Source: Streptomyces mangrovisoli
GTDB taxonomy: Bacteria; Actinomycetota; Actinomycetes; Streptomycetales; Streptomycetaceae
Assembly (NCBI RefSeq): GCF_000974985.2
Contig: NZ_LAVA02000014.1
Span: 1-64,000, forward strand
Direction of reading: 5' to 3'
DNA: 64,000 bases
Shown one piece after another: positions 8,290 to 16,910 of this stretch. The position numbers and the translations under genes were made by a program. The notes beneath the pieces were generated by a model that made no database searches, was not told the DNA's origin, and saw nothing but the letters and a program-made list of their open reading frames with translations. Within the stretch, counting starts at the first letter, position 1; each line of letters opens with the position of its first letter.

Positions 8290-9111
8290 ATGGAACGAAT
8301 GGTCATCGCGAGGGTCGACGGCTCGGCACTCGGCCGTACGGCAGCCCACTGGGCGGCCCGCGAGGCGCTGAGGCGGCGGCTGCCGCTGCGGGTGGCGCAG
8401 GTGGCGCCTCGGGGGACGCACGTGGCGCCGCGCGCCGCTGCCACGGAGTGCGGGACCGACGGGGCGCACACGGCCGACTGTCTGGTGGCCGAACTCGCCG
8501 CCCGGCACCCCCTGTTGACGGTTCGGAGCATCCGCCTCACCGGCACGGCCGCGCCCGGTCTGTCCGCGCTGACCGCCCTGACCGCGCGGGCGGAGCTGCT
8601 GGTGCTGGGCCTGGACGGCGACGCCGGGGCCCGTACCCGAGCCGAGGTCGCGGCGGCGTCCGTGTGCCCGGTGGTGCTGGTGCCCCCGCCGCCGGCCGGG
8701 TCGGACCGCTGGACGGGCCGGGTGGTCGTCGCCGTCGACGCCCGCCGCCCGTCGGCCGAGGCGCTCGCCTTCGCGTTCGCCGCGGCGCGCCGGCACCGGG
8801 CCCGCCTGCACGCCGTGCACGCGTGGACGCTGCCCGCGCACTGTGCCGAGCGCCCGCTGCCGGTCCTGGAGGCGGACCGCGCCACCTGGGAGGACCAGGA
8901 GGTGCAGCTCCTGTCCGACGCGCTGCGCCCGTGGCGCGAGCGGTACCCGGACGTCGAGGTCCTCGCCGATGTACGGCTGCTCGGGCGCGCCGAGGCCCTC
9001 GGGCGCTCGGCGGAGGGGGCACGGCTGGTGGTCGTCGGCCGCTCCCAGGTCGCCCCGGCCCCACGCAGCGTCCCGGCGGACGTGCCGTGCCCGCTGGCCG
9101 TGGTGCCGTAG
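8290..9111 (+). CDS. Universal stress protein with degenerate nucleotide-binding loops
   Basis: 273 aa, two Usp folds: domain 1 begins MVIARVDGSALGRTAAHWAAR and domain 2 VVVAVDARRPSAEALAFAFA (cited in parts VIARVDGS and VVVAVDAR). Where other Usps here have G-2x-G-9x-G(S/T), domain 1 reads GLDGDAGARTRAEVAAAS and domain 2 GRSQVAPAPRSVPAD, so ATP binding is probably lost or altered. ATG at 8290 with a purine-rich GGGAGGCGGCGGAGC leader. Divergent from the usp-ppdK operon with a shared perfect operator at 8205-8218, 72 bp upstream of this start. Confidence 0.88.
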   Translation: MERMVIARVDGSALGRTAAHWAAREALRRRLPLRVAQVAPRGTHVAPRAAATECGTDGAHTADCLVAELAARHPLLTVRSIRLTGTAAPGLSALTALTARAELLVLGLDGDAGARTRAEVAAASVCPVVLVPPPPAGSDRWTGRVVVAVDARRPSAEALAFAFAAARRHRARLHAVHAWTLPAHCAERPLPVLEADRATWEDQEVQLLSDALRPWRERYPDVEVLADVRLLGRAEALGRSAEGARLVVVGRSQVAPAPRSVPADVPCPLAVVP

Positions 9112-9646
9112 GACGGGCGAGTGCGACGGCTTCGGGCGCGGGACGCCTCGGGGTGGGCGGACACGGCGGCTTCGACCGCCCGGCGCCTTGGGGCGCGGTG
9201 CGGTGACTCCAGGCGCGGGCGCCTCGGGGCGAACGCGGGCCGAACGCGGCGCGGTGGGTCGGCGCGTGGCGCGGTGACACACGTGCGTGCGCGGTGACCT
9301 CGAGCGTGCGCGGTGACCGCGAGCGTGCGACGTGCACGCGGGCATGGCGGGGTGACTTCAGGCACGGGGCACCACGACGCCCGTCACGCCGACGCGTGGC
9401 GCCGTGGCTTCGGGCGCCGAGCGCCCTGAGGGCGGGGACGGCACGTGACGTCGGGTGTCACGCCGTGCCGTCGGCGTGATGCGTCGGCGCCTGACGTCAT
9501 GCGCCGGCGCGGGGCACGCGGCGCCGACGCGGGCGCCTCTTGCGTGCGGGTCCGGTCGGCCGTCGCACCGCGTACGCGGAACCCGTCGGCCCGCCGGTCC
9601 GCCGGCCCTGCGCACCGCACATCCGATCCGTTCGGCCGGGGTCGGA

Positions 9647-9660
9647 GGGCCGGTCGGCCC
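9647..9660. promoter_or_regulatory. Predicted OsdR/DevR-type operator, perfect
   Basis: GGGCCGGTCGGCCC within a 16-bp near-palindrome AGGGCCGGTCGGCCCT, 112 bp upstream of the gene starting at 9772. Confidence 0.7.
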
Positions 9661-9712
9661 TGCCCGTACGGCCGTCCGGGGGCGAGGCTGGAAGTGGAGC
9701 GGACGCCCCCGT

Positions 9713-9726
9713 GGGCCGGTCGGAAC
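9713..9726. promoter_or_regulatory. Second operator upstream of the 9772 operon, one mismatch
   Basis: GGGCCGGTCGGAAC matches 11 of 12 fixed positions. Its start is 66 bp from the perfect site, so paired occupancy is possible. Confidence 0.5.
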
Positions 9727-9771
9727 GACCGCCGCGGTCCACCGGGCCGGCACCGGACGGAGAGCTGAGCG

Positions 9772-10257
9772 ATGCATCCCTCGATCACCCTGCGCATGAC
9801 GCACGCGCTCGCCCCCGAGCACCGCGAACGGCTGCGGCGCGTGGCCCGCGAGGCCACGTTCCGGCAGGACGCGCGGATCTTCGAGGAGGGCACGCACGCC
9901 GACCGCTTCTGGGTGGTCCGGGACGGCACGGTCGCCCTCGACCTGAGCGTCCCGGGCCGGTCCCCGGCCGACGTCGAGGCGCTGGGCACCGGCGATCTGG
10001 TCGGGTGGTCCTGGCTGTTCGAGCCGTTCGTCCGGCAGTTGGGCGCGCGGGCTGTGACCGCGGTGCGGGCCGACGAGTACGACGCCGTCGCGGTGCGCCT
10101 GATGTGCGAGGACGACCCCGCCTTCGGCCGCGCCGTCGGCCACTGGGTCGGCCGGGTGCTGGCCCACCGGCTGAGCGCGGCCCGGCTGCGCCTGGCCGGC
10201 CCACGCGCGGGTGCCGCGACGCTCCGTACACCGCGACCCGACCCGGGAGGCCCGTGA
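9772..10257 (+). CDS. Stand-alone cyclic-nucleotide-binding-fold protein (Crp N-domain only)
   Basis: 161 aa. The beta-roll of the CRP/FNR sensor domain is clear (FRQDARIFEEGTHADRFWVVRDG, cited as IFEEGTHADRFW; LGTGDLVGWSWLF). There is no C-terminal helix-turn-helix, so it is not itself a transcription factor. The phosphate-binding cassette, normally GExxGE...RxA, reads GDLVGWSWLFEPFVRQLGA, so the usual cAMP contacts seem absent. ATG at 9772 follows GGAGAGCTGAGCG. Its TGA overlaps the ATG of the CBS-BON gene (TGATG), implying translational coupling and perhaps a complex. Paralogues at 21459 (same pairing) and 26776 (alone). Confidence 0.85.
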   Translation: MHPSITLRMTHALAPEHRERLRRVAREATFRQDARIFEEGTHADRFWVVRDGTVALDLSVPGRSPADVEALGTGDLVGWSWLFEPFVRQLGARAVTAVRADEYDAVAVRLMCEDDPAFGRAVGHWVGRVLAHRLSAARLRLAGPRAGAATLRTPRPDPGGP

Positions 10258-10880
10258 TGCCTGAATCCCCGTACACCGTCAGCGATGTGATGACGCACAC
10301 CGTCGTCGCCGTCGGCAGCGAGGCGCACTTCAAGGAGATCGTCGAGCTGCTCGACCAGTGGAAGGTCAGCGCCCTGCCGGTGCTGGCCGGAGAGGGCCGG
10401 GTCGTCGGGGTGGTCTCCGAGGCCGACCTGCTGCCCAAGGAGGAGTTCCGGGACACCGAGGAGGGCGACCTGATGGCGCGGGCGAAGGCGAGCGCGCTCA
10501 CCGCGGCCGAGCTCATGACCGCGCCCGCGGTGACCGTGCACGCGGACGCCCCGCTCGCCGAGGCCGCCCGGATCATGGCCCACCGGCACGTGAAGCGGCT
10601 GCCCGTGGTCGACGGGGTCGGCCTGCTCCAGGGCGTCGTCAGCCGCGGGGACCTGCTGAAGGTCTTCCTGCGCGGGGACGCGGAGATCGCCGACGAGATC
10701 CGGCACTCCGTGCTGAGCCGGCTCCCGGTCCCCCTGTCCCGGCTGACCGTGGCCGTGTCCGACGGCGTGGTCACGCTCGGCGGCTCGCTGCCCGACCGCG
10801 CCCTGGTGCTGGTGGTGGCCCGCGCCGTACGGGCGGTCGAGGGCGTCGTGGACATCCGCCTCGACCTGACGCACCGCTGA
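10257..10880 (+). CDS. CBS-pair plus BON domain protein
   Basis: 207 aa, soluble. CBS1 runs from VSDVMTHTVVAV to GVVSEADLLPKEE (about 8-66), CBS2 from AAELMTAPAVTVHAD to GVVSRGDLLKVFL (about 83-142), and a BON domain from IADEIRHSVLSRL to VDIRLDL (about 147-204). CBS pairs bind AMP, ATP or related nucleotides; BON domains are thought to bind phospholipid or surfaces. The start overlaps the stop of the cNMP-fold gene by one base. A likely terminator follows at 10889-10930. Paralogues at 21917 and 33425. Partner and ligand unknown. Confidence 0.92.
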   Translation: MPESPYTVSDVMTHTVVAVGSEAHFKEIVELLDQWKVSALPVLAGEGRVVGVVSEADLLPKEEFRDTEEGDLMARAKASALTAAELMTAPAVTVHADAPLAEAARIMAHRHVKRLPVVDGVGLLQGVVSRGDLLKVFLRGDAEIADEIRHSVLSRLPVPLSRLTVAVSDGVVTLGGSLPDRALVLVVARAVRAVEGVVDIRLDLTHR

Positions 10881-10888
10881 GCCGACGG

Positions 10889-10930
10889 GCCCCCGGCCGG
10901 CGCCGCACCCCGCGTGCGCCGGTCGGGGGC
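10889..10930. terminator. Intrinsic terminator-like hairpin
   Basis: GCCCCCGGCCGGCG (10889-10902) pairs with CGCCGGTCGGGGGC (10917-10930), 14-bp stem with one G-T pair and a 14-nt loop, directly after the CBS-BON stop. Confidence 0.6.
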
Positions 10931-10963
10931 GCAACTGCCCTGCCGGGGCCGTACAGTTGCGCC

Positions 10964-11368
10964 ATGATCAACGACACGCCCCCGGCGATCGGCGACACGC
11001 CCCCGGCCGACGCGGCACCGTACGTGATCCTCGTGGAGGAGGTCATCCCCTTCGGCGCGGACGATCATCACTGGCAGTTGATGGACGCGGTCCCCGTCGA
11101 CGGCGACCGCGCCGCCGCCGAGGACCGGGCCCGCACGCTGGCCCTGGAGCACGTGCCGATGGACGTGCACGTCCGGCACGGGGCCACACCGGCCCGCAAC
11201 GTCTACCGCACCCCCGACGGATCGTGGCTGCTGGAGGTCACCGTCCCCACCGCCCTCGCCCCGGCCCTGGCCCGCATCACGGTCGCGGAGCACGTCCACG
11301 CACAGGAGTACGTCCCTCCGCCCGAGCCGTCCTCGACCCGCAAGGGCCGCCTCTTCCGCCGCGGTTGA
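10964..11368 (+). CDS. Conserved hypothetical protein
   Basis: 134 aa, no signal or membrane segment. The N-terminal 23 residues are Pro-rich (DTPPAIGDTPPAD). The core alternates short strands and a helix (YVILVEEVIPFG, DRAAAEDRARTLALEHVP, NVYRTPDGSWLLEVTV), followed by a basic C-terminal KGRLFRRG. ATG at 10964 is the first plausible start, but no strong Shine-Dalgarno is seen, and GTGs further upstream give poor sequence. Convergent with phosphoketolase. I do not recognise a family. Confidence 0.65.
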   Translation: MINDTPPAIGDTPPADAAPYVILVEEVIPFGADDHHWQLMDAVPVDGDRAAAEDRARTLALEHVPMDVHVRHGATPARNVYRTPDGSWLLEVTVPTALAPALARITVAEHVHAQEYVPPPEPSSTRKGRLFRRG

Positions 11369-11423
11369 GGGGCCGGGTGGGCGCGTCGGCAGACGCGGGG
11401 GCGGCCGGCCCCGTCGGGGGCCG

Positions 11424-13814
11424 CTACGCGCCCGTCCCCCACGCCCATTCCTCGACCTCGGGCAGATCCGTGCCGTACGCGCGGATCCACGCCTGGTGCC
11501 GGGTCCGCGCGTCCTCCATCGTCTGCCGTACGGGCGCGGCCTTCACGGCGAGTCCGGGGACGCGGTCGATGACGTCCATGACCAGCCGGTAGCGGTCGAG
11601 GTCGTTGCGGACGACCATGTCGAACGGCGTCGTGGTGGTGCCGGACTCCTTGTAGCCGCGCACGTGCAGGTTGCGGTGGCCCGCGCGGCGGTAGGCCAGC
11701 CGGTGGATCAGCCACGGGTAGCCGTGGTAGGCGAAGATGACCGGCCTGTCGGGGGTGAACAGCCCGTCGAACTCGAAGTCGGTCATGCCGTGCGGGTGTT
11801 CGTCGCGCGGCATCAGCCGGGTCATGTCGACGACGTTGACCACGCGCACCGCGAGCTGCGGCAGATGGCGGCGCAACAGCTGGGCGGCGGCGAGGACTTC
11901 CTGGGTGGGCACGTCGCCGGCGCAGGCGAGGACGACGTCGGGCTCGCGGGTGCCGTCCTCGGTGCCGGCCCACTCCCAGATCCCGGCGCCGCGGGCGCAG
12001 TGCACGCGGGCCTGGTCCATGGAGAGCCAGTCGAAGCAGGGCTGTTTGCCGGCCACGACCACGTTCACGTAGTCCCTGCTGCGCAGCACGTGATCGGCCA
12101 CGGAGAGCAGGGTGTTGGCGTCCGGCGGCAGGTAGACCCGGACGACCTCGGGGCTCTTGTTGAGGACGTGGTCGACGAAACCGGGGTCCTGGTGCGAGAA
12201 GCCGTTGTGGTCCTGGCGCCACACGTGGGACGTCAGCAGGTAGTTGAGGGAGGCGATGGGGGCCCGCCAGGGCAACTCGCGCGAGGTGCGCAGCCACTTG
12301 ATGTGCTGGTTGACCATCGAGTCGACGATGTGCACGAACGCCTCGTAGCAGGAGAACAGCCCGTGCCGGCCGGTCAGCAGGTAGCCCTCCAGCCAGCCCT
12401 GGCAGCAGTGTTCGGAGAGGATCTCCATCACCCGGCCGTGCCGGTCGAGGTGTTCGTCGACCGGCAGGGTCTTCGCCTGCCATGCCTTGCCGGTGGCGCC
12501 GTAGACCGCCTGGAGGCGGTTGGAGGCGGTCTCGTCGGGGCCGACGATCCGGAAGTCGCGGCGGCGCGTGGTGTCCTTCATGACCTGTTCGAGCAGGTCG
12601 CCGAGGACGCGGGTGGGCTCGTGCCGGGTGGCGCCGGGCTTGTCGACGGGCACGGCGAAGCGGTCGAGGGAGGGGATCGGCAGGTCGCGCACGAGCAGGC
12701 CGCCGTTGGCGTGCGGGGTGGCGCCGAGCCGGCGGGTGCCGGCGGGCACGCAGGCGAGGACGTCGGCGGCCGGACGGCCGTCGTCGCCGAACAGCTCCTC
12801 GGGCCGGTAGGAGCGCAGCCACGCCTCCAGCTGGCGCAGGTGGTCGGGGTTGTCGCGGACCCCGGCGAGCGGGACCTGGTGGGCCCGCCAGGTGCCCTCG
12901 ACGGGGTCGCCGTCGACCTCGGCCGGGCCGGTCCAGCCCTTGGGGGTGCGCAGCACGATCACCGGCCAGTGCACGCGCTCGGCGACCCCGTCCTCGCGGG
13001 CGGTGCGCTGCATGACGGCGATGCGGTCCAGGGCCCGGTCCAGGGCGGCGGCCATGGCGCGGTGCACGGCGGCGGGGTCGTCGCCGGTGACGTGGATCGG
13101 CTCGTGGCCGTAGCCGCGCAGCAGGGCGTCGAGTTCGGGCTCGGGCAGCCGGGACAGGACGGTGGGGTTGGCGATCTTGTAGCCGTTGAGGTGCAGGATG
13201 GGCAGGACGGCGCCGTCGTGCACCGGGTCGAGGAACTTGTTGGAGTGCCAGGACGCGGCCAGCGGCCCGGTCTCGGCCTCGCCGTCGCCGATCACGCAGG
13301 CGACGAGCAGAGAGGGGTTGTCGAGGGCGGCGCCGTAGGCGTGGGCGAGGGAGTAGCCGAGTTCGCCGCCCTCGTGGATGGAGCCGGGCGTCTCGGGGGC
13401 CACATGGCTGGGGATGCCGCCCGGGAAGGAGAACTGCCGGAACAGCTTCGCCATGCCGGGCTCGTCGCGGGTGACGTCGGGCCAGGTCTCGGTGTAGGTG
13501 CCCTCCAGCCAGGAGTTGGCCACGATCGACGGGCCGCCGTGGCCGGGCCCCCAGACGCACAGGGCGTCCAGGCCGCGCTTGCCGATCACCCGGTTGAGGT
13601 GGGTGTACACGAGGTTGAGGCCGGGCGAGGTCCCCCAGTGGCCGAGCAGCCTCGGCTTGATGTGCTCGGGGCGCAGCGGCTCGCGCAGCAGCGGGTTGGC
13701 GAGCAGGTAGATCTGTCCCGCGGCAAGGTAGTTGGCCGCCCGCCAGTGGGCGTCCAGCGCGCGCAGTTCGTCGTCGGTCAGTACGGTGGCGTCCTGGTGT
13801 TCGACCTTGGACAT
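11424..13814 (-). CDS. xfp: Xylulose-5-P/fructose-6-P phosphoketolase
   Basis: ThDP enzyme that splits xylulose-5-P or fructose-6-P with Pi to acetyl phosphate plus an aldose phosphate. 796 aa, normal length. XFP N domain holds [17 protein letters not shown] and the ThDP motif [19 protein letters not shown]; the middle domain has [18 protein letters not shown] (cited as [16 protein letters not shown]) and the C domain [15 protein letters not shown]. Start MSKVEHQD at 13814 has GGAG eight bases upstream. Divergent from ppk2 across a 59-bp gap, suggesting shared control. In low oxygen it yields acetyl-P, and so ATP, without net NADH production in that step. Confidence 0.95.
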   Translation of the reverse strand: MSKVEHQDATVLTDDELRALDAHWRAANYLAAGQIYLLANPLLREPLRPEHIKPRLLGHWGTSPGLNLVYTHLNRVIGKRGLDALCVWGPGHGGPSIVANSWLEGTYTETWPDVTRDEPGMAKLFRQFSFPGGIPSHVAPETPGSIHEGGELGYSLAHAYGAALDNPSLLVACVIGDGEAETGPLAASWHSNKFLDPVHDGAVLPILHLNGYKIANPTVLSRLPEPELDALLRGYGHEPIHVTGDDPAAVHRAMAAALDRALDRIAVMQRTAREDGVAERVHWPVIVLRTPKGWTGPAEVDGDPVEGTWRAHQVPLAGVRDNPDHLRQLEAWLRSYRPEELFGDDGRPAADVLACVPAGTRRLGATPHANGGLLVRDLPIPSLDRFAVPVDKPGATRHEPTRVLGDLLEQVMKDTTRRRDFRIVGPDETASNRLQAVYGATGKAWQAKTLPVDEHLDRHGRVMEILSEHCCQGWLEGYLLTGRHGLFSCYEAFVHIVDSMVNQHIKWLRTSRELPWRAPIASLNYLLTSHVWRQDHNGFSHQDPGFVDHVLNKSPEVVRVYLPPDANTLLSVADHVLRSRDYVNVVVAGKQPCFDWLSMDQARVHCARGAGIWEWAGTEDGTREPDVVLACAGDVPTQEVLAAAQLLRRHLPQLAVRVVNVVDMTRLMPRDEHPHGMTDFEFDGLFTPDRPVIFAYHGYPWLIHRLAYRRAGHRNLHVRGYKESGTTTTPFDMVVRNDLDRYRLVMDVIDRVPGLAVKAAPVRQTMEDARTRHQAWIRAYGTDLPEVEEWAWGTGA

Positions 13815-13873
13815 GGGTGACTCCGTAGGTCCGCGTCGGGCGTCGGTGTGGATCATCGGATGTGGGAGGCGGC

Positions 13874-14680
13874 ATGGCCGGCAAGAACGCGGCGACTCTG
13901 CCGCGCAAGACGTACGAGCAGGAACTTCTGCGTCTTCAGGCGGAGTTGGTGAAGCTTCAGGAGTGGGTGCGGGTGACCGGCGCCCGGCTCGTGGTCATCT
14001 TCGAAGGGCGGGACGCGGCGGGCAAGGGCGGCACCATCAAGCGGGTGGCGGAGCATCTCAACCCGCGGGTGGCGCGGATCGCGGCGCTGCCGAAGCCGAC
14101 CGAGCGCGAGCGCACGCAGTGGTACTTCCAGCGGTACGTGGAGCATCTCCCGGCCGCCGGCGAGATCGTGCTGTTCGACCGCAGTTGGTACAACCGGGCG
14201 GGTGTGGAGCATGTGATGGGCTTCTGCTCCCAGGAGGAGCACCGGCTCTTCCTGCGCCAGTGCCCCGTCTTCGAGCGGATGCTGGTGGAGGACGGGATCC
14301 TGCTGCGCAAGTACTGGTTCTCGGTGAGCGACACCGAGCAGCAGGACCGCTTCCGGCGCCGGCTGGACGATCCGCTGCGGCGCTGGAAGCTGTCCCCGAT
14401 GGATCTGGAGTCCATCACCCACTGGGAGGCGTACTCGCGGGCGAAGGACGACATGATGGTCCACACCGACATCTCGGAGGCGCCCTGGTACGTGGTGGAG
14501 AGCGACGACAAGCGGCGGGCGCGGCTGAACATGATCGCCCACCTGCTGGGCTCGGTGCCCTTCCACGAGGTGCCTCCCCCCGTCCTCGAACTGCCGCGCC
14601 GGCCGGCGTCCACCGGCTACGAGCGCCCGCCGCGCGATCTCCAGACCTACGTCCCGGACCACGCGGCGACCCTGTCGTAG
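13874..14680 (+). CDS. ppk2: Polyphosphate kinase 2
   Basis: Transfers phosphate between polyphosphate and nucleotides. 268 aa, the size of a single-domain PPK2. Walker A is [14 protein letters not shown] (G45-G53) and Walker [13 protein letters not shown] (D102). The lid and C-terminal parts ([19 protein letters not shown]) are conserved. ATG at 13874 is preceded by GGGAGG five bases away; a GTG 12 bases earlier is possible but has no ribosome site. Divergent from phosphoketolase. Class I enzymes of this kind favour NDP phosphorylation; direction in vivo is not readable. Confidence 0.93.
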   Translation: MAGKNAATLPRKTYEQELLRLQAELVKLQEWVRVTGARLVVIFEGRDAAGKGGTIKRVAEHLNPRVARIAALPKPTERERTQWYFQRYVEHLPAAGEIVLFDRSWYNRAGVEHVMGFCSQEEHRLFLRQCPVFERMLVEDGILLRKYWFSVSDTEQQDRFRRRLDDPLRRWKLSPMDLESITHWEAYSRAKDDMMVHTDISEAPWYVVESDDKRRARLNMIAHLLGSVPFHEVPPPVLELPRRPASTGYERPPRDLQTYVPDHAATLS

Positions 14681-14697
14681 GCGCGCCGCCCGGGCCG

Positions 14698-14850
14698 GGT
14701 GCCGGTCACCGCGCCGCGGGTGGACGGTGCCGGTCACCCGCCGGTGGGTGGGCGCCGGTGCCGGTCACCGGCGGATGGACGAGCGCCCGGTACCGGTCAC
14801 CCGCGGATGGGCGGGCGCCCGGTGCCGGTCGCCGCCGTTCGCGGCGCCGG
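14698..14850. repeat. About 31-bp tandem repeat, five units
   Basis: Units open with GGTGCCGGTCACC and contain CGGRTGGRCGRGCGCC; they start at 14698, 14726, 14757, 14789 and 14821. The array fills the gap between convergent ppk2 and usp genes. Confidence 0.85.
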
Positions 14851-14858
14851 TGACCAGT

Positions 14859-15758
14859 TCACACCCGTTGCGGTACGACGGCGACCGGGCACGCCGCGTG
14901 ATGGAGCAGGGCGTGGGCGACCCGGCCGAGCTGGAGCCCGAACGGCGCGTCGCGCCGCCTGGCCCCGACGACCAGCAGATCGGCCTCCCGGGAGAGGGCG
15001 ACGAGCTCCTGCCGCGGAGGGCCCTCGACCGTGCGCCGGTGCACGACGAGGTCCGCGGGCGCTCCCGCGAGGGCCGCGTCGAGTTCCTCGGCGGCCCGCT
15101 TCTCGTGCAGCCGGGCGGGTTCGCCGGCGAGCAGCGGGTGGTCGGTGGTCTCGTGCGCCGGGCACCGCCACACCCGTACGGCCTCCAGGGGGACCCCGCG
15201 GCGCCGGGCCTCGTCGTAGGCGAAGCGGACGGCCGGGGTCTCCGCGGAGTCCTCCCCCACGGCGACCACGATCCGGCCGTGCTGCCCGGCGTCCACCGGG
15301 TGACGGCCGCCGCGCACCACGATCACCGGGCACCGGGCGTGCGCCGCGACGGTCAGGCTGACGGAACCGAGCAGCAGTTCCGCGACCCCGCCGCGGCCGC
15401 GGCTGCCGACGACGACGGCGGCCGCGGTGTTCCCCTCGTGCACGAGGGCGTACTCCGGCTCCTCCGGCAGGACGCCGACGCCGACCTTCAGGCCGGGCCG
15501 GCGCAGCCGCGCCCGGCGGGCCGCGGCGTCGACGACGTCCTCGGCGCGAACCGCCTCGGCCCTCGCGTCCTCGTCCTCCGTGTCGCCGTCGGCGTGCTCC
15601 GCGGGGAGCGAACCCTCGTAGCGTTCCCACAGGTCGGCGTGGACGACCCGGAGCGGGACCCCCCACCGGGCCGCCGCGTCGGCGGCCCAGTCGGTGGCGC
15701 GCAGCGCGGCCTCGGAGCCGTCCACGCCCACCACCAGCGGCAGTTCCACCCGGCTCAC
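14859..15758 (-). CDS. Universal stress protein, tandem domains
   Basis: 299 aa. Domain 1 starts LVVGVDGSEAALRATDWAA and has the nucleotide motif GSRGRGGVAELLLGSVS; domain 2 has GARRRDAPFGLQLGRV and ends HHAACPVAVVPQRV. An acidic linker (GDTEDEDARAEAVRAED) lies in domain 1. The start is GTG at 15758, whose GTGA overlaps the TGA of the upstream alcohol dehydrogenase, so the two are translationally coupled. In S. coelicolor an alcohol dehydrogenase likewise neighbours usp genes in the Osd cluster (from memory). Confidence 0.93.
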   Translation of the reverse strand: MSRVELPLVVGVDGSEAALRATDWAADAAARWGVPLRVVHADLWERYEGSLPAEHADGDTEDEDARAEAVRAEDVVDAAARRARLRRPGLKVGVGVLPEEPEYALVHEGNTAAAVVVGSRGRGGVAELLLGSVSLTVAAHARCPVIVVRGGRHPVDAGQHGRIVVAVGEDSAETPAVRFAYDEARRRGVPLEAVRVWRCPAHETTDHPLLAGEPARLHEKRAAEELDAALAGAPADLVVHRRTVEGPPRQELVALSREADLLVVGARRRDAPFGLQLGRVAHALLHHAACPVAVVPQRV

Positions 15759-16777
15759 CGCCCCGCTGCCATGTCGAAGACGATGCGGGCCGGGACCTCG
15801 CCGCGCAGCACGGCGTCGATGGACTCGTTGACGGCGTCCAGCGGACGGGTCTCGTAGATGACTCGAGTGCGGCCCGCCGCGTGCAGCTGGAAGACCTCGG
15901 CGAGGTCCTGCCGGGTGCCCACGATGGAACCGATCACCGACGTGCCGTTGAGGACGGTGTCGAAGATCGGCAGCGAGACGGTGCCGTGCGCCGGCAGCGC
16001 CACCATGACCAGCTTGCCGCCGCGCCTGAGGCCGGCGTACGCGGCCGCGAAGGAGACGTCGTTGGCGGCCAGCGCGACCGCCGCGTGCGCTCCGCCGTGC
16101 GCCTTGAGGACCTCGCCGACGTCCTCCTTGCGGGCGTCGATGACGATGTCCGCGCCGAGTTCACGGGCGAGTTCCAGCTTCTCGTCGGTGACGTCGACGG
16201 CGGCGACGGTCGCTCCGGCGATCTTGGCGTACTGGAGGGCGAGGTGCCCGAGCCCGCCGATCCCGGAGACCGCGACGAGTTGCGCGGGCCGCACCTCGGC
16301 GACCTTGAGCGCCTTGTACGTGGTGACGCCCGCGCAGGTCAGCGGGGCGGCGTCGAAGGCGCTCACCCCGTCCGGCACCGGCTGGGCGAAGTCGGCCCGG
16401 GCCAGCATCTTCTCGGCGTGGCCGCCGTCGCAGCCGTAGCCCGTGTTGACCTGCTGCTCGCAGAGCGTCTCCCAGCCGGAGCGGCAGTGCTCGCAGCGCC
16501 CGCAGGCGTAGCCGAGCCAGGGCACGGCGACCCGTTGGCCGATCTCGAGGTGGGTGACGTCGTCACCGAGCGCCTCGACGATGCCGACGCCCTCGTGACC
16601 GGGGACGAACGGCGGGCTGGGCTTCACGGGCCAGTCGCCGTGGGCCGCGTGGATGTCGGTGTGGCACAGGCCGGACGCCTCGACGCGGACCCGGACCTGG
16701 CCGGGGCCGGGCTCGGGGTCGGGGCGCTCCTCGATCACCAGCGGTTCGCCGAACGCCCGTACGACTGCTGCCTTCAT
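15755..16777 (-). CDS. Zinc-dependent alcohol dehydrogenase (AdhA/AdhP type)
   Basis: NAD-dependent alcohol/aldehyde interconversion; in low oxygen it would re-oxidise NADH by reducing aldehydes. 340 aa. Catalytic zinc ligands include C38 (GLCHTDIH) and H61-E62 (GHEGVG); structural zinc Cys are C92, C95, C98, C106 (CGRCEHCRSGWETLC). The Rossmann motif is GIGGLGHLALQYAK. ATG at 16777 with GGAG upstream. Four-base overlap with the downstream usp. The leader contains five 16-bp tandem repeats and a variant palindrome GACCCGAGCGGGTC at 16888-16901. Confidence 0.95.
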   Translation of the reverse strand: MKAAVVRAFGEPLVIEERPDPEPGPGQVRVRVEASGLCHTDIHAAHGDWPVKPSPPFVPGHEGVGIVEALGDDVTHLEIGQRVAVPWLGYACGRCEHCRSGWETLCEQQVNTGYGCDGGHAEKMLARADFAQPVPDGVSAFDAAPLTCAGVTTYKALKVAEVRPAQLVAVSGIGGLGHLALQYAKIAGATVAAVDVTDEKLELARELGADIVIDARKEDVGEVLKAHGGAHAAVALAANDVSFAAAYAGLRRGGKLVMVALPAHGTVSLPIFDTVLNGTSVIGSIVGTRQDLAEVFQLHAAGRTRVIYETRPLDAVNESIDAVLRGEVPARIVFDMAAGR

Positions 16778-16803
16778 GGTTGCAACTCCTCGGGTGGTAC
16801 GAC

Positions 16804-16883
16804 TTGCTCGGGCTGCGGATTGCTCGTTCTGCGGGTTGCTCGGGCTGTCGATCGCCTGGGCGGCGGATCGCTCGGGCCGCGGA
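16804..16883. repeat. 16-bp tandem repeat, five units, in the alcohol dehydrogenase leader
   Basis: Unit TTGCTCGGGCTGCGGA at 16804, 16820, 16836, 16852 and 16868 with a few substitutions per copy. It lies between the upstream usp stop and the adh start, within 27 bp of the latter. Confidence 0.9.
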
Positions 16884-16910
16884 AGGTGACCCGAGCGGGT
16901 CCGGCCGGGC

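Larger units (their letters stand above)
9112..9771. other. 660-bp intergenic region with GCGGTGAC-type direct repeats and two operators
   Basis: No convincing gene. From 9200 to 9500 the DNA is a patchwork of degenerate direct repeats around gcgcGGTGAC and gcgtgcGCGGTGACc, for example at 9276, 9291 and 9310. Positions 9600-9771 carry the promoter of the cNMP-fold/CBS operon, with predicted operators at 9647 and 9713. Confidence 0.6.

Noticed and set aside
4344..9206. Very long open frame on the plus strand opposite ppdK and usp (1620 codons)
   Set aside because: Composition is that of the antisense of high-GC genes (Gly/Ala/Arg/Val/Asp with no domain), and it lies across two well-supported genes on the other strand.
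11203..13908. 901-codon minus-strand frame overlapping phosphoketolase in another frame
   Set aside because: Arg/Pro-rich out-of-frame reading of the phosphoketolase gene, which is complete and conserved.
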